64,000 nt of DNA from Burkholderiales bacterium RIFCSPLOWO2_12_FULL_65_40 (GTDB taxonomy: Bacteria; Pseudomonadota; Gammaproteobacteria; Burkholderiales; Burkholderiaceae_C), in NCBI GenBank assembly GCA_001770955.1, contig MESL01000023.1, positions 45,629 to 109,628 of the forward strand, read 5' to 3'. The notes under the pieces were generated by a model. It was not told the origin of the DNA and made no database searches. It was given only the letters and a program-made list of their open reading frames with translations. Position numbers and translations under genes: made by a program. Positions 37,101 through 45,786 of the stretch are shown here, piece by piece; position 1 is the first letter of the stretch, and every line of letters starts with the position of its first letter.

Positions 37101-38589
37101 TGCGCGTGAACAGCGCCTCTGCAGAGTTGCACTGGACAATCGCCTGATTGCATGCGCTCAGGGCAGCGTACAGGTGGGACTGGCGCTTGATCTTGATTTC
37201 TGCCTGGTGCCGCTGGGTGATGTCCTGCAGCATGACGATGCAGCGTTTGCCGCCCCCTTCTTCGTCCAGAATGCCCAGCTGCAGACTGACAAACGCCTCG
37301 GTTCCATCGCCCCGACGGATACTCCGGTCCACCGCATAGGCGTTGATTTCGCCACGCATCAGGCGCTCCACGCCTTGCAGGTCCTGCGCCAGATCGTCCG
37401 GGTTCACCAGGTCGGCCCAGCCAAGATGCTCCATCTGTTCGGGGGTGTACCCCACGATGCTGCAGAAATGCCGGTTGAAGCGCCCCCAGCGCGGTTGCGA
37501 CAGGTCTCCCGTGGCAATGCCGATGAAGGGCAGGGAAAAGAACCGCTCCATCAACTGGTCCGACCGCGCCTTCTGGGCCAACGCTTCGAGCCTCTGGGTG
37601 CGGCGCACCTGGCGCCAGAACAGGCCCAGCACCAAGGCCAGCGCCACAATGGCGAGGGTGGTCACGGCGCTGACCCACCAGGCCAGCACATGCACCGGTT
37701 CGAGCACTTCGGCCCGGTCGATCTTGGCCACCACGCGCCAGTCGGTGCCCGCCACCGGCCGATAGGCCGCCAGGACGGGAACTTTCCGGTGGTCCTCGCC
37801 CTGCACCAGCCCGGGTTGACTGGCACGCAGTGCCACGGCGGCGGGCAATTTCGCGTCCGCCAGGGGCAGTCGCAGCTTCATGGCGGTGCCGCTGCGGTGC
37901 CGCAGTTCGTTCATGAACACCGCCTGGTCGCCTTCGCGGTTGACCAGCAGGGTCTCGCCGCTGGGGCTGGAGGTGGGCCATGTCTGGATCACCGGAAACA
38001 GGAACCGGTCGGGCGAAATGCCCATCAGCACCACGGCAATCAACCGGCGCTCGGCCTTGCTGACATCGTAGATCGGCAACAGCCAGCGCAACTGCGCCTG
38101 GCCCTGCGCGTTCACGTTCAGGTCCAGGCGCACGGCCTGCTCGGCCTGCATCAGCCGAGGCAGAAAGCCGTCGTACCGTGGGGTGGATTCCACCGGCCCC
38201 GCCATGGAGGCCAGCACCTGACCGTCCAGCGCCAGCAGGTCGATGGTGTCGTAATCAAATGCTGTCCTCAGCAGCGAAAAACGCTGCAGGATGGCTGCCA
38301 GCTGCGCCGTGCTGCTGGCCGGATAGGTCTGCAAGCCCACCACCGACTGTGCGAAAACGGCATCGGCGGAGAGCATCTCGGCATTCTTGTGCCGCTCGCC
38401 AAGCCAGTTCTCGATCTGGTCGGTCTTGAGCCGTGCAATGGCCGCCAGATTGGCATAGGCATCGGCCTCGGCTTTGGGCCCCTGGATCCTGACAACCATC
38501 CACCCGGTCAGGGGCAACAGCAATGCCAAGGCTGCGAGCAACAGAACGAATTGCTTCGTTGTCGCCTTGCCCTTGTGGTGGATGGTCAT
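34120..38589 (-). CDS. Multi-sensor GGDEF-EAL protein (c-di-GMP turnover)
   Basis: A 1489-residue inner-membrane signalling protein. Transmembrane 1 (about 12-34) and transmembrane 2 (about 298-324) enclose a periplasmic Cache-like sensor. Then come PAS (about 345-465), GAF (about 475-625), PAS (about 640-760), GAF (about 765-925), PAS (about 930-1055), GGDEF and EAL. The cyclase motif is intact as GGDEF (1134-1138), and the phosphodiesterase motif is EALLRW (1261), followed by DDFGTGYSSL. Both activities are possible, and the net effect on c-di-GMP cannot be predicted. ATG 38589 is 11 bases after the chemoreceptor stop, so the two are probably co-transcribed. Confidence 0.9.
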   Translation of the reverse strand: MTIHHKGKATTKQFVLLLAALALLLPLTGWMVVRIQGPKAEADAYANLAAIARLKTDQIENWLGERHKNAEMLSADAVFAQSVVGLQTYPASSTAQLAAILQRFSLLRTAFDYDTIDLLALDGQVLASMAGPVESTPRYDGFLPRLMQAEQAVRLDLNVNAQGQAQLRWLLPIYDVSKAERRLIAVVLMGISPDRFLFPVIQTWPTSSPSGETLLVNREGDQAVFMNELRHRSGTAMKLRLPLADAKLPAAVALRASQPGLVQGEDHRKVPVLAAYRPVAGTDWRVVAKIDRAEVLEPVHVLAWWVSAVTTLAIVALALVLGLFWRQVRRTQRLEALAQKARSDQLMERFFSLPFIGIATGDLSQPRWGRFNRHFCSIVGYTPEQMEHLGWADLVNPDDLAQDLQGVERLMRGEINAYAVDRSIRRGDGTEAFVSLQLGILDEEGGGKRCIVMLQDITQRHQAEIKIKRQSHLYAALSACNQAIVQCNSAEALFTRICQTAVTLGGMQSAWIGTLDPVTRRLVVMASYGSGAVEPGLWLDPAHNARMQGMGSASTAIREDRQVWIQDIPNARPAVAFPLHRHAEVVGVFVLIAGDEGSFDLDAQALLSEMASDMDFALGYFEHEAQRKRTEELLRQSQTQLELVLKGSTDAPWDCNLVTQTMEYSPQGWHMLGYGVDDMPRGPVRLKARIHPQDLGKIRQIYERLLTSDDSVVVEELRLRHKSGRYVPVLSRGFVSRDASGHPVRVTGTNMDLTVQHQNHQKETLRAFALELVASELEIDQILRSLVGKMEELLPTDRGVVWLLDERSGQIVPRAASAMENLMAQARAVMPLEEGEGSWGWVDFSVGTTDPQALANSHLRSIVHSMAHQVGLTACWSVPILSDARQIVGVLDVHRRRKVVVDPHDITLMERVTHFMGSAIKRKAFEAQERLAAEVFSHSHDGIMVTDAHHKILLVNPAFTAITGYSPEEVQGRNPRILASGRHDAAFYGSMWRRIHADNLWQGEMWNQRKNGEVYPQWLTISRVANAEGEATHFIAIFSDVSQRKADEQRIRWMAHFDLLTGLPNRALLSDRFAHDLSLAERGGEPLALMFLDLDHFKNINDSLGHGIGDELLIAVARRMRQQVREQDTVARMGGDEFVLVLPNTDADGAAHLARKLIDAIAAPIQIREHELMVTPSLGIAMYPDDGHDLESLAQHADVAMYRSKQDGRNAYRFYSSDMQSHSARTLMLEGALRRALERNQLALHYQPQRSLKSDRIIGVEALLRWHHPELGMVSPAEFIPIAEKSGLILPIGEWVLRTAVQQLARWMGSGMPSMIMAVNISAIQFRHPNLPDLVTRILQEAGVAPECLELELTEGVASNDPDRAVAIMADLHARGVRMSIDDFGTGYSSLSYLKRFQVYKLKIDRSFVQDIMTKMEDWAIVNAIIRMASSLGMQTIAEGVETQEQLDALRAQGCDEVQGYFCSRPLPAQECEKFLRAQTLLLHPVEQA

Positions 38590-38600
38590 GAATCAGTAGC

Positions 38601-40601
38601 TCACCACGCCTGGTCGCCTGCAGGGCTGGCCAGGCGGGGAGCCGTGCCGGACAGGGGCCTGGCAGCACTCTCCAGAGCGCCGAGCTTGAACACATTCACC
38701 CCGGCCACCAGGTCCTGCGCCTGCATCTTCAGACTGTCGGCGGCGGCGGCCATCTCCTCGACCAGCGCGGCATTCTGCTGCGTCACCTGATCCATGTGGG
38801 TGACCGCCTCGCCCACCTGGGACACCCCCAGGCTCTGCTCGCTGCTGGCTGCGCTGATCTGGCTCATCAGGTCGGTCACGCGGCGGATGGCACCGACCAC
38901 CTCGGTCATGGTGGCGCCCGCTTCATCCACCTGTGCCGTGCCCTGCTCGACGCGCTCCACGCTGGCACTGATGAGGTTCTTGATTTCCTTGGCGGCTTCG
39001 GCGGATCGGCTGGCCAGGCTGCGCACCTCGGTGGCCACCACGGCAAAGCCCCGTCCCTGCTCACCGGCGCGCGCCGCTTCCACTGCGGCGTTGAGCGCCA
39101 GGATGTTGGTCTGGAAGGCGATGCTGTCGATCACGCCAATGATGTCGGAGATCTTGCGTGAGCTGTCGTTGATGCCCTTCATCGTCTCGACCACCTGCGA
39201 AACCACCTCGCCGCCCTTGACGGCTACCGTGCTGGCATTCAGGGCCAGATCGTTGGCCTGGCGGGCATTCTCGGCATTTTGCTGGACCGTGGAGTTGAGT
39301 TGCTCCATTGACGCCGCCGTCTGTTCCAGGGCGCTGGCCTGGCTTTCGGTGCGGGAGGCCAGGTCGTGGTTGCCCTGGGCAATCTGGATACTGGCCGTGG
39401 CCACGGCCTGGGAGCCTTGGCGCACGTGGTTCACCACCCCGCCCAGTTTTTGCTGCATCTCGATCAGGGACTTGGTCAATTGCCCGATCTCGTTGGTGCC
39501 GTACACATGCATCTCGGTGGTGAGATCCCCGGCGGCGACCGCATGCGCCAGCGTCACCGCCTCGTTCATCGGCACGGTGATGCTGCGCACGAAAACGAAC
39601 ACCATCCCGCAGGCACCCAGCACGAACAGGGCGAGCAGCCCCAGGGTGCCATAGGCCAGCCACTGCGCCTGCACGACCCGATCCTGGAGCGCACGCTCCA
39701 GCACCTGCATGGCCAGGCCGTTGAACTCGTAAATGCCGTCGATCGTGCGCGTGAAGTCGTCGAAATAGGCCTCGGGCGTGACCGTGAGTTCCTGGGCATT
39801 GATGAGCCCGTCTTCGGCCATTTTCAGCGTCCGGTCGATCTGCTCACGCTGCTTCTGGGCGGCAGCCTGCAGCGCCTGGCGCATCACCGGGTTGGCATCG
39901 GTGGCCTTGGCCAGATTGCGGAAGAAGTCGGCCTGTGCCTGCAGCGCCTGCCGGTGCAGGCCCTGCATCGCGGCGCGGCCTTCCGGCGGCAGGGATCCGA
40001 CCGTCAGAAACGCAGCGCCGCGCGCGCGCATCTGTCCCATGTATTCGGTCAGCACCATGGCTTTGACCAGCACCGCCTGCGTCAGCATGTGGGTGTCGAG
40101 ACGGGCGTCCAGCGACAGACCAAATCCGTCCATCACGGCCTCGCTCACCAGAAAGTGGCGGGCGATCATGTCGGTATGACGGCGCGTGCTCTCGGCCGCC
40201 TGGATCTGTTTGCCAGCAACGCCCTGCTCGAGGGCCACCCATTCCTGGCGGCGCTCGGCCCAGAGGGCGGCAATCTGCTGCGGCGCCTGGGTGGTTTTCA
40301 GTTCTTCATCGACCTTGCCGATGGCCTGCGACAGCGACTGCGCCATGGCGGGACGTCGCTGCGCCAGTTTTTCATTGCCGCTCAGGGCACTGGCAGACAG
40401 GCCGCGGTGCGTCTGCGAGAACTGGATGACGCGGTTGATCTCGGTCACCACCTTGTCACCTTGGACCTGGCGTTTGGCCTGGGCAACGTCCTCCAGGGCA
40501 AGGCGCATGTACAAGCCCGTGGGGATCGCCACCATCACGAAGGCCACAAAACCCTGAATCAGAAATTTCTGAGCCAGGCTCAGACGGTGCAAGAGAGACA
40601 T
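38601..40601 (-). CDS. Methyl-accepting chemotaxis protein with NIT-type sensor
   Basis: A 666-residue chemoreceptor. Transmembrane helices at about 9-31 and 316-338 flank a periplasmic helical domain whose [20 protein letters not shown] stretch resembles the NIT (nitrate/nitrite-type) sensor domain. A HAMP segment ([20 protein letters not shown]) follows, then the signalling hairpin [20 protein letters not shown], with heptad repeats and methylation-type Gln/Glu pairs. There is no C-terminal CheR-binding pentapeptide. ATG 40601 (MSLLHRL) is preferred over GTG 40631 on family likeness; no strong ribosome-binding site is seen. The ligand is inference only. Confidence 0.9.
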   Translation of the reverse strand: MSLLHRLSLAQKFLIQGFVAFVMVAIPTGLYMRLALEDVAQAKRQVQGDKVVTEINRVIQFSQTHRGLSASALSGNEKLAQRRPAMAQSLSQAIGKVDEELKTTQAPQQIAALWAERRQEWVALEQGVAGKQIQAAESTRRHTDMIARHFLVSEAVMDGFGLSLDARLDTHMLTQAVLVKAMVLTEYMGQMRARGAAFLTVGSLPPEGRAAMQGLHRQALQAQADFFRNLAKATDANPVMRQALQAAAQKQREQIDRTLKMAEDGLINAQELTVTPEAYFDDFTRTIDGIYEFNGLAMQVLERALQDRVVQAQWLAYGTLGLLALFVLGACGMVFVFVRSITVPMNEAVTLAHAVAAGDLTTEMHVYGTNEIGQLTKSLIEMQQKLGGVVNHVRQGSQAVATASIQIAQGNHDLASRTESQASALEQTAASMEQLNSTVQQNAENARQANDLALNASTVAVKGGEVVSQVVETMKGINDSSRKISDIIGVIDSIAFQTNILALNAAVEAARAGEQGRGFAVVATEVRSLASRSAEAAKEIKNLISASVERVEQGTAQVDEAGATMTEVVGAIRRVTDLMSQISAASSEQSLGVSQVGEAVTHMDQVTQQNAALVEEMAAAADSLKMQAQDLVAGVNVFKLGALESAARPLSGTAPRLASPAGDQAW

Positions 40602-40881
40602 GGGATGTATCGGGGTTAAGGATAACAACACCGGTTGGCCGAAGCACCGTACAAAACACCAAGGCAGATCACCCGGCTATTGGTAGGGCATTCTGCAACC
40701 CCGCAGGATCGCGCTGTGCTGTGGGCCCACCCTTCATGCCTACCTTTGGTTACTATAAATAAGAATCTCTCTTACCACAACGCCTAAAAATAAGTATCAG
40801 GACTACCGGTAAGTAGGTATTTACATTTTTAAAGCCACAGGGCGGCGCGCTCTACGCGGTACCGCCGCACAAAGACCCGGT
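40602..40881. promoter_or_regulatory. AT-rich intergenic region upstream of the chemoreceptor gene
   Basis: A 280-base gap. Positions about 40735-40840 are clearly richer in A/T than the surroundings and contain CTTATTTATAG and TACCGGTA-type palindromic pieces. It very likely holds the chemoreceptor promoter and possibly sites for the NarL-type regulator encoded upstream, but I cannot fix a -35/-10 pair. Confidence 0.45.
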
Positions 40882-41544
40882 TTACCCGCGCTGGCCACGT
40901 TCGTTGTTGACCACGTACCGTGTCAGGGCAGCCACACTGTGTCGGCCCAGCTTGCGCATGATGTTGCGCCGGTGCACTTCGACGGTCGATGGCGCGATAT
41001 TCAGCATGTCGGCAATCTGGACAGAGGTACAGCCTTCTGCCACGAGTTTGAGCACCTGCCTCTCCCGCGCCCCCAGCACGGCCGTCGGCCGGGCCGCCCC
41101 GCCCTGGCCTACCAGCGCCCCCGTGACCACCCCCGCGACATCGGGGCACAGATAGGTGCGTCCGCTCAGCACGGTGCGGATGGCACGCAACAGTTCGTCG
41201 CTGGCCTCGGCCTTGGTGACATAGCCACTGGCGCCTGCATTGAGCATGTCCAGCACATACTGCTGATCGGAATACGCGGACAACGCCACCACCATCACCT
41301 GGGGCAACACCGTGCGCAGGATGCGCGTGACCTCGGCACCATCCATGCCCGGCATGCTGATGTCCATGCAGACGATCTGAGGCGCCGTTTTGCGCGCCAG
41401 ATCGACCACCTGCATACCGTCTCCCGTCTGGCCCACCACCTCCATGTCGGGCTGCGATTGCAGCAGATGGCACAGCGCCTCGCGGAACATCTGGTGGTCA
41501 TCGGCCAGAAGAACGCGAACCTTGGCGGCGGAGGGATGGTGCAT
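40882..41544 (-). CDS. NarL/FixJ-type response regulator
   Basis: A 220-residue two-domain regulator. The receiver carries the phospho-acceptor Asp in VCMDISMPGMDG (about 57) and Lys in YVTKAE. The C-terminal LuxR-type helix-turn-helix spans about 150-205 (LGARERQVLKLVAEGCTSVQ, then APSTVEVHRRNIMRKLG). A TTG at 41553 overlaps the stop of the upstream kinase (TTGA), while ATG 41544 lies 6 bases after it; both imply translational coupling, and ATG is chosen. The cognate kinase is the HisKA_3 protein just upstream. Confidence 0.92.
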   Translation of the reverse strand: MHHPSAAKVRVLLADDHQMFREALCHLLQSQPDMEVVGQTGDGMQVVDLARKTAPQIVCMDISMPGMDGAEVTRILRTVLPQVMVVALSAYSDQQYVLDMLNAGASGYVTKAEASDELLRAIRTVLSGRTYLCPDVAGVVTGALVGQGGAARPTAVLGARERQVLKLVAEGCTSVQIADMLNIAPSTVEVHRRNIMRKLGRHSVAALTRYVVNNERGQRG

Positions 41545-41549
41545 GGGGC

Positions 41550-43664
41550 TCAAATTTCAACACAGATCCGCGTGCCATGGCCCGGAACGGACTGCAGGGT
41601 GAAACTTCCACCGGCAAATTCCGCCGTTTCCCGCATATTGATCAAACCCAGCCCCGCCGTGTGCCGGGCCTTCAGGGCATTCTCCACGTCAAAGCCCACA
41701 CCATCGTCCGCGACCATGACCACCATCGGGCTGGAGTCCAGTTGCAGCAGCACCGTCAGCGTGCGCGCCTGGGCATGCTTGGCACTGTTGGTCAGCGCCT
41801 CCTGCACAATGCGAAAAAGCGCCAGTTCCAGGTCATTCGCCAGCCGCACCTCGCCGTGCTGGCATTCGACATTCACCTGCAATCCGGTGCGCCGCGCAAA
41901 TTGCTGTGCATAGCTTTGCACCACAGCAAAAAGCCCTCCGCAGTCGATCACCGGCGGGTGGAGTTCGGCGCAGATCTCACGGACGCTGAGCGTGGTGTCT
42001 TCGATCAACGCCCGGGTGTCTTCAACTCGCCCGGCAAACACCTCGGTGGATCGCTCGGCTGGAGAGGCCTTGGTGATCATGTCCAGATTGATGCGCAACG
42101 CGGCCAGGTTCGGGCTGGTCCGGTCATGCAGCTCACGCGAAAAACGGCGCCGGATTTCTTCCTGCGCCTGCACCATGCGCCGCGACAGTTCCTCGATGTG
42201 CAGCGACAGCCGCAGGCGCTCCTGCTCCAGCCGCTTGGGTTCGGTGATGTCGGTACCCACACCCCGGTAGCCACAGAAGTGCCCGCCAGCATCGAAAATC
42301 GGCGTGCCACTGACAGCGCCCCAGCGCTCCTGGCCATCGGGCCCCAGACGCAGAATTTCGAAGTGCCGGAACTCCTGCCGCGCGTCCAGCAACGCCCGGT
42401 GCCGCGCCCAGTCGTCCGGGGTCAGGTTCAGTGCCGGAAGTTCCCAGCGTGTCTTCCCTACATATCCCTCGCTGGGAATACCGGTTCCATCCAGCACCCG
42501 GCCGTCGAACCGGACAAAGCGGTAGTCAGCATCCTGCTCCCAATACCAGTCCGACGACAGACGCGCCAGGGTCCGAAACCGTTCCTCGCTCTCACGCAAC
42601 TCCGCCTGAGCACGCTCGCGCGCATCGAGCATGTGATTGAACTGCCGGGCCACGGCCCAGAGTTCCCGGGGGGCTGAATCGAGTTGCACGCGCGTCGATG
42701 TCTGTCCATCCGCCACATGGGATGCCGCCAGGCTCAGTGCGTCAATGGGCCGGACAATGCCACGACCGATGCGCCAGGCCAGCCCCAGCGCCAAGGCCAG
42801 AATGCCCAGCGCCAGCAGGATGCCGCTGGCGAACGCGGCATTGGCTTCGGCGTACACCGCCTCGACCGGCACCCCGGCCAGCACGCTCCACCCCGCGCGC
42901 TCCACCGGAGCCACGGCAAACAGGCGCTGCACGCCATCGGCGCTGACCGCCTGAACACTGCCCTGGGCCTGCGAGGTGGCCAGGTGGGCCATCTCCGCAG
43001 GCACGGGTCGGCCGATCCAGGCCGGAGCGTCACGCGAGCGCAGCAGAATCGTGCCACTCCCGTCAAGGACCACCACCAGCGCGCCTTGCGGCAACGAACC
43101 CAGAGTGCGCTCCCCCAGTTGCACCAGGTCCATGGGAAGGCTGATCAGCCCCGTGGCCTGGCCCTGCGCATTCTTGACGGGATAGAACAACACCGAAATC
43201 CAGCGCCCGGACAAAGGCCCCACCGAAGCCCCCCCCACCGACATCGAGGTGCGGTTGATCGCATCCCGAAAGCCCGGAATGCCACTCAGTTGATCGCGGG
43301 TGATCTTCTGGCTGAGGTACGAGCAGTCATTGCGCCCTGCCAGATCCTGTACGACCAGATTGGTGAATTCGGGATAGAGCTTGACGAACTCAACGATGAT
43401 GGGGTCACAGGCCTGCCCATCCAGAGCCATCACCATGGGCCTTTGCGCGATGCGCTGAAGAACGGCCTCGTGGTCGCGCAGCAAATGCTCCAGGCTGCCT
43501 GCCGTGGTATGGGCCAGAAGCCGCACCCGCTCGGAAGCAAAATCCCGCGCCATCTGTCTGCCGTGCGCCAGGTGGTACAACAAGACACCCAGCACGGGAA
43601 GAAGCACGGCGACCAGCAACAGCATGAGCTGCGCACGCACCGACAGACGGCTAAATCTCCACAC
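41550..43664 (-). CDS. Sensor histidine kinase, HisKA_3 type, with Cache, HAMP and PAS
   Basis: A 704-residue membrane kinase. Transmembrane 1 (AQLMLLLVAVLLPVLGVLLYHL) is followed by a large periplasmic double-Cache sensor, transmembrane 2 (ILLALGILALALGLAW, about 280) and HAMP, then PAS (about 355-490; SSDWYWEQDADYRFVRFDG). The dimerisation/phospho-His box of the NarX/DegS type is RRRFSRELHDRTSPNLAA. The HATPase domain has EALTNSAKHAQA and DDGVGF with GLGLINMRE. Length and domains fit the family. The true start is uncertain: GTG 43664 has a G-rich stretch upstream and lies just before the first helix. It pairs with the NarL-type regulator that follows. Confidence 0.88.
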   Translation of the reverse strand: MWRFSRLSVRAQLMLLLVAVLLPVLGVLLYHLAHGRQMARDFASERVRLLAHTTAGSLEHLLRDHEAVLQRIAQRPMVMALDGQACDPIIVEFVKLYPEFTNLVVQDLAGRNDCSYLSQKITRDQLSGIPGFRDAINRTSMSVGGASVGPLSGRWISVLFYPVKNAQGQATGLISLPMDLVQLGERTLGSLPQGALVVVLDGSGTILLRSRDAPAWIGRPVPAEMAHLATSQAQGSVQAVSADGVQRLFAVAPVERAGWSVLAGVPVEAVYAEANAAFASGILLALGILALALGLAWRIGRGIVRPIDALSLAASHVADGQTSTRVQLDSAPRELWAVARQFNHMLDARERAQAELRESEERFRTLARLSSDWYWEQDADYRFVRFDGRVLDGTGIPSEGYVGKTRWELPALNLTPDDWARHRALLDARQEFRHFEILRLGPDGQERWGAVSGTPIFDAGGHFCGYRGVGTDITEPKRLEQERLRLSLHIEELSRRMVQAQEEIRRRFSRELHDRTSPNLAALRINLDMITKASPAERSTEVFAGRVEDTRALIEDTTLSVREICAELHPPVIDCGGLFAVVQSYAQQFARRTGLQVNVECQHGEVRLANDLELALFRIVQEALTNSAKHAQARTLTVLLQLDSSPMVVMVADDGVGFDVENALKARHTAGLGLINMRETAEFAGGSFTLQSVPGHGTRICVEI

Positions 43665-43907
43665 CGGTACACACCCCCATCGAGCCCCAGGCGATTGAAC
43701 CACCGCGCCGCATCCAGCGGCCACGGCGCTCCCTCCAAGGTCACCTTACCGCACCAGGGTCGAGGCAGCACCTGCGTGGACGGCGTCGCGACATTGCTGC
43801 CGGGAGCATTCCAAGGGAGGGGCATAGTATGCCCGCGCCCGAAAACGCGACAGACATTGACAGGCAGGCATGGCGAAATCAGCGCCGGGCGCCCGTCACA
43901 CCATGGA

Positions 43908-44267
43908 TCAGCGCTCCACTGGCAGCGAAGCCCCGCCGGTCGCATGCGCCACGAACTGGGCCAGGGCCCGCATGTCGCGCTCACTGAGCCGCTCGGCATA
44001 CGAGGGCATCACTCCCAAGCCCGCGCGCACGGCGCGCAGCACGCGCGCGGCATCCGGCTTGATTTCGTCGAGCACGGGGCCGACCTGTCCTTCCGCACCC
44101 GCTGCCTGTAGGGTGTGACAGGTAGCGCAGGCCGGTTGCACCGTTGTGAACAAACGCTTTCCGCGTTCCTGTTCCTCGGCACCGGTCGCATGGGCCGGAA
44201 GCAGCAGCGTCAGGGCACACAGGCCCAGCCACCCTCCACACAGGGGCCGGTTCAGCCTCCGCACCAC
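43908..44267 (-). CDS. sorB: Monoheme cytochrome c subunit of sulfite dehydrogenase (SorB)
   Basis: A 119-residue exported cytochrome c. A signal peptide (core GWLGLCALTLLLPAHA) precedes the single heme site CATCH (Cys47, Cys50, His51); Met in GVMPSYAERLS is the likely distal ligand. Its ATG begins 1 base after the stop of the molybdenum subunit gene. In SorAB this subunit takes the electrons from sulfite oxidation in the periplasm and passes them to a terminal oxidase. The small size and placement after sorA match the heterodimer. Confidence 0.85.
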   Translation of the reverse strand: MVRRLNRPLCGGWLGLCALTLLLPAHATGAEEQERGKRLFTTVQPACATCHTLQAAGAEGQVGPVLDEIKPDAARVLRAVRAGLGVMPSYAERLSERDMRALAQFVAHATGGASLPVER

Positions 44268-44268
44268 G

Positions 44269-45477
44269 TCACACCACCGTCACGGTGATCGCGTGGTCGC
44301 GCCAGCTGGCGTTGTTGTAGCCTCCCAGGTTTTCTTCGCGGTCGGCAGGCTGCACATTGCCGACCGCATCGGTGGCACGGCTGGCCAGAACATGGGTGCC
44401 TGCGGGCAGTTGAACCGGCAGCACGAACTGGCGCCAGGCAAACCGCCCCAGATCCGGCCCGATCAGCTGGGCCTTCTTCCAGGTCTGCCCCCCGTCCACG
44501 GACACCTCGACGCCCTGGACCGCACGGGTTCCGCCAAAGGCCACACCATGAATCTGGGCCATGCCTGCCTTGAGCGGCCCCTGCTCAGGCAACGGACCAT
44601 TGATCCAGGACTTGACGGTCATCTCCCATACCGAAGGCTGATCGGGGCTGGCTTTGGTACCTGGCGGCGACATGCGGTAGCCGTGCGACATGATGCGCGC
44701 CTGCGATTGCTCCTTGGTGAGCGCCAGGCGCTTGACATACTTGATGTTGTTCACGCCCTGGTAACCTGGAACGATCAGTCGCAAGGGCCCGCCATGGGCC
44801 AGCGGAATGGGCTCGCCATTGATCTCCCAGGCCAGCAGCGCGTCTTCAAGGGCTTTGATGGGGACTGAGCGCTCCACCAGCACGGTGAGCGGATCCACGC
44901 CCTCGGGCACCTTGTCGCCACCGGTACCGGTGAGATAGACCACGCCGTCGGCGACGCCGCCCAGTGCCGCCACCACATGGCGCACCGGCACGCCGCTCCA
45001 CAGCGCACAGCCTGCTGCTCCCACGGACCAGGGGGTGCCGCTGGGCTTGCTGGGAAAAAAGCCCCGCCCATTGCCCGAGCACTGCAGCACCGTGGCCACG
45101 GTTTCCACACCGAGGGCCTTGAGCTCGGCCAGCGTGAGGCTGCGCGGGTTCTTCACCCCTTCGATGCTCACACTCCAGGCATCGCGCTGCTCCAGCACGG
45201 AAGCATCCGGCACGGGCAGGTTGTTGCGCACGTAAAGCTGGCTCGTGGGGGTGATGACACTGGTGCCGAACGCCGAGCGGCGGGTCTCCAGGGTGTTGCT
45301 GCTGTGCACGATCAGCGACTTGGCATCCTTCCAGCCGGCATAGCCGGGCAAGGGCCTGGGGGCGGCGGCAGCTTGCGCTCGCACGCCACCACTCCAGCTG
45401 GCCATGCCCAGTGCCCCAAGGGCGGCAGCACTTCCGGCAAGCATGTGGCGACGCGGCAACGAAACGGGGTTTTTCAT
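44269..45477 (-). CDS. sorA: Sulfite dehydrogenase molybdopterin subunit (SorA)
   Basis: SorA oxidises sulfite to sulfate in the periplasm. The 402-residue product has a Tat signal (LPRRHMLAGSAAALG), so it is exported folded with its cofactor. The sulfite oxidase fold follows, with the molybdenum-ligating Cys133 in LQCSGNGRGFF, the basic pocket segment PLRLIVPGYQGVNNIKYV and a C-terminal Mo-co dimerisation domain (VEVSVDGGQTWKKA). It precedes sorB by 1 base. A PhnD-rhodanese fusion gene is divergent across 309 bases, suggesting a sulfur-linked neighbourhood. Confidence 0.92.
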   Translation of the reverse strand: MKNPVSLPRRHMLAGSAAALGALGMASWSGGVRAQAAAAPRPLPGYAGWKDAKSLIVHSSNTLETRRSAFGTSVITPTSQLYVRNNLPVPDASVLEQRDAWSVSIEGVKNPRSLTLAELKALGVETVATVLQCSGNGRGFFPSKPSGTPWSVGAAGCALWSGVPVRHVVAALGGVADGVVYLTGTGGDKVPEGVDPLTVLVERSVPIKALEDALLAWEINGEPIPLAHGGPLRLIVPGYQGVNNIKYVKRLALTKEQSQARIMSHGYRMSPPGTKASPDQPSVWEMTVKSWINGPLPEQGPLKAGMAQIHGVAFGGTRAVQGVEVSVDGGQTWKKAQLIGPDLGRFAWRQFVLPVQLPAGTHVLASRATDAVGNVQPADREENLGGYNNASWRDHAITVTVV

Positions 45478-45786
45478 GGATCGATCCTTGGTTGGGGTGA
45501 AAGACTGAAAAAACCCGAAGTGCGGCGACGCGAGCTGCGCCGGTCAGCGAACGGGATGCTGCTGATTCTGGCCTGCCCGCACACCGCTCCGGCGCTTGAC
45601 GAACGTCAAAAAATGTAAGAGTTACTACTCAAAATGAAACAGTCGTTTGGGACACACCCGGCTGGTGCATATTCAAAGCCATGGACTCGGCGCATCCCCG
45701 TACAACCTCCCGCCGAGTTTTCCGACGAACCATCGGACGGGCCTGGCAGCTCCGGCGCCACCTGTCGCAACCCTCAGGAAGACACC
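45478..45786. promoter_or_regulatory. Divergent promoter region, sorAB and PhnD-rhodanese gene
   Basis: A 309-base gap between divergent genes, so promoters in both directions are expected. A more A/T-rich stretch (about 45605-45645, with AAAAAATGTAAGAG and CTCAAAATGAAAC) is the likeliest place. I see no confident -35/-10 pair, palindrome or small gene. Confidence 0.4.
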
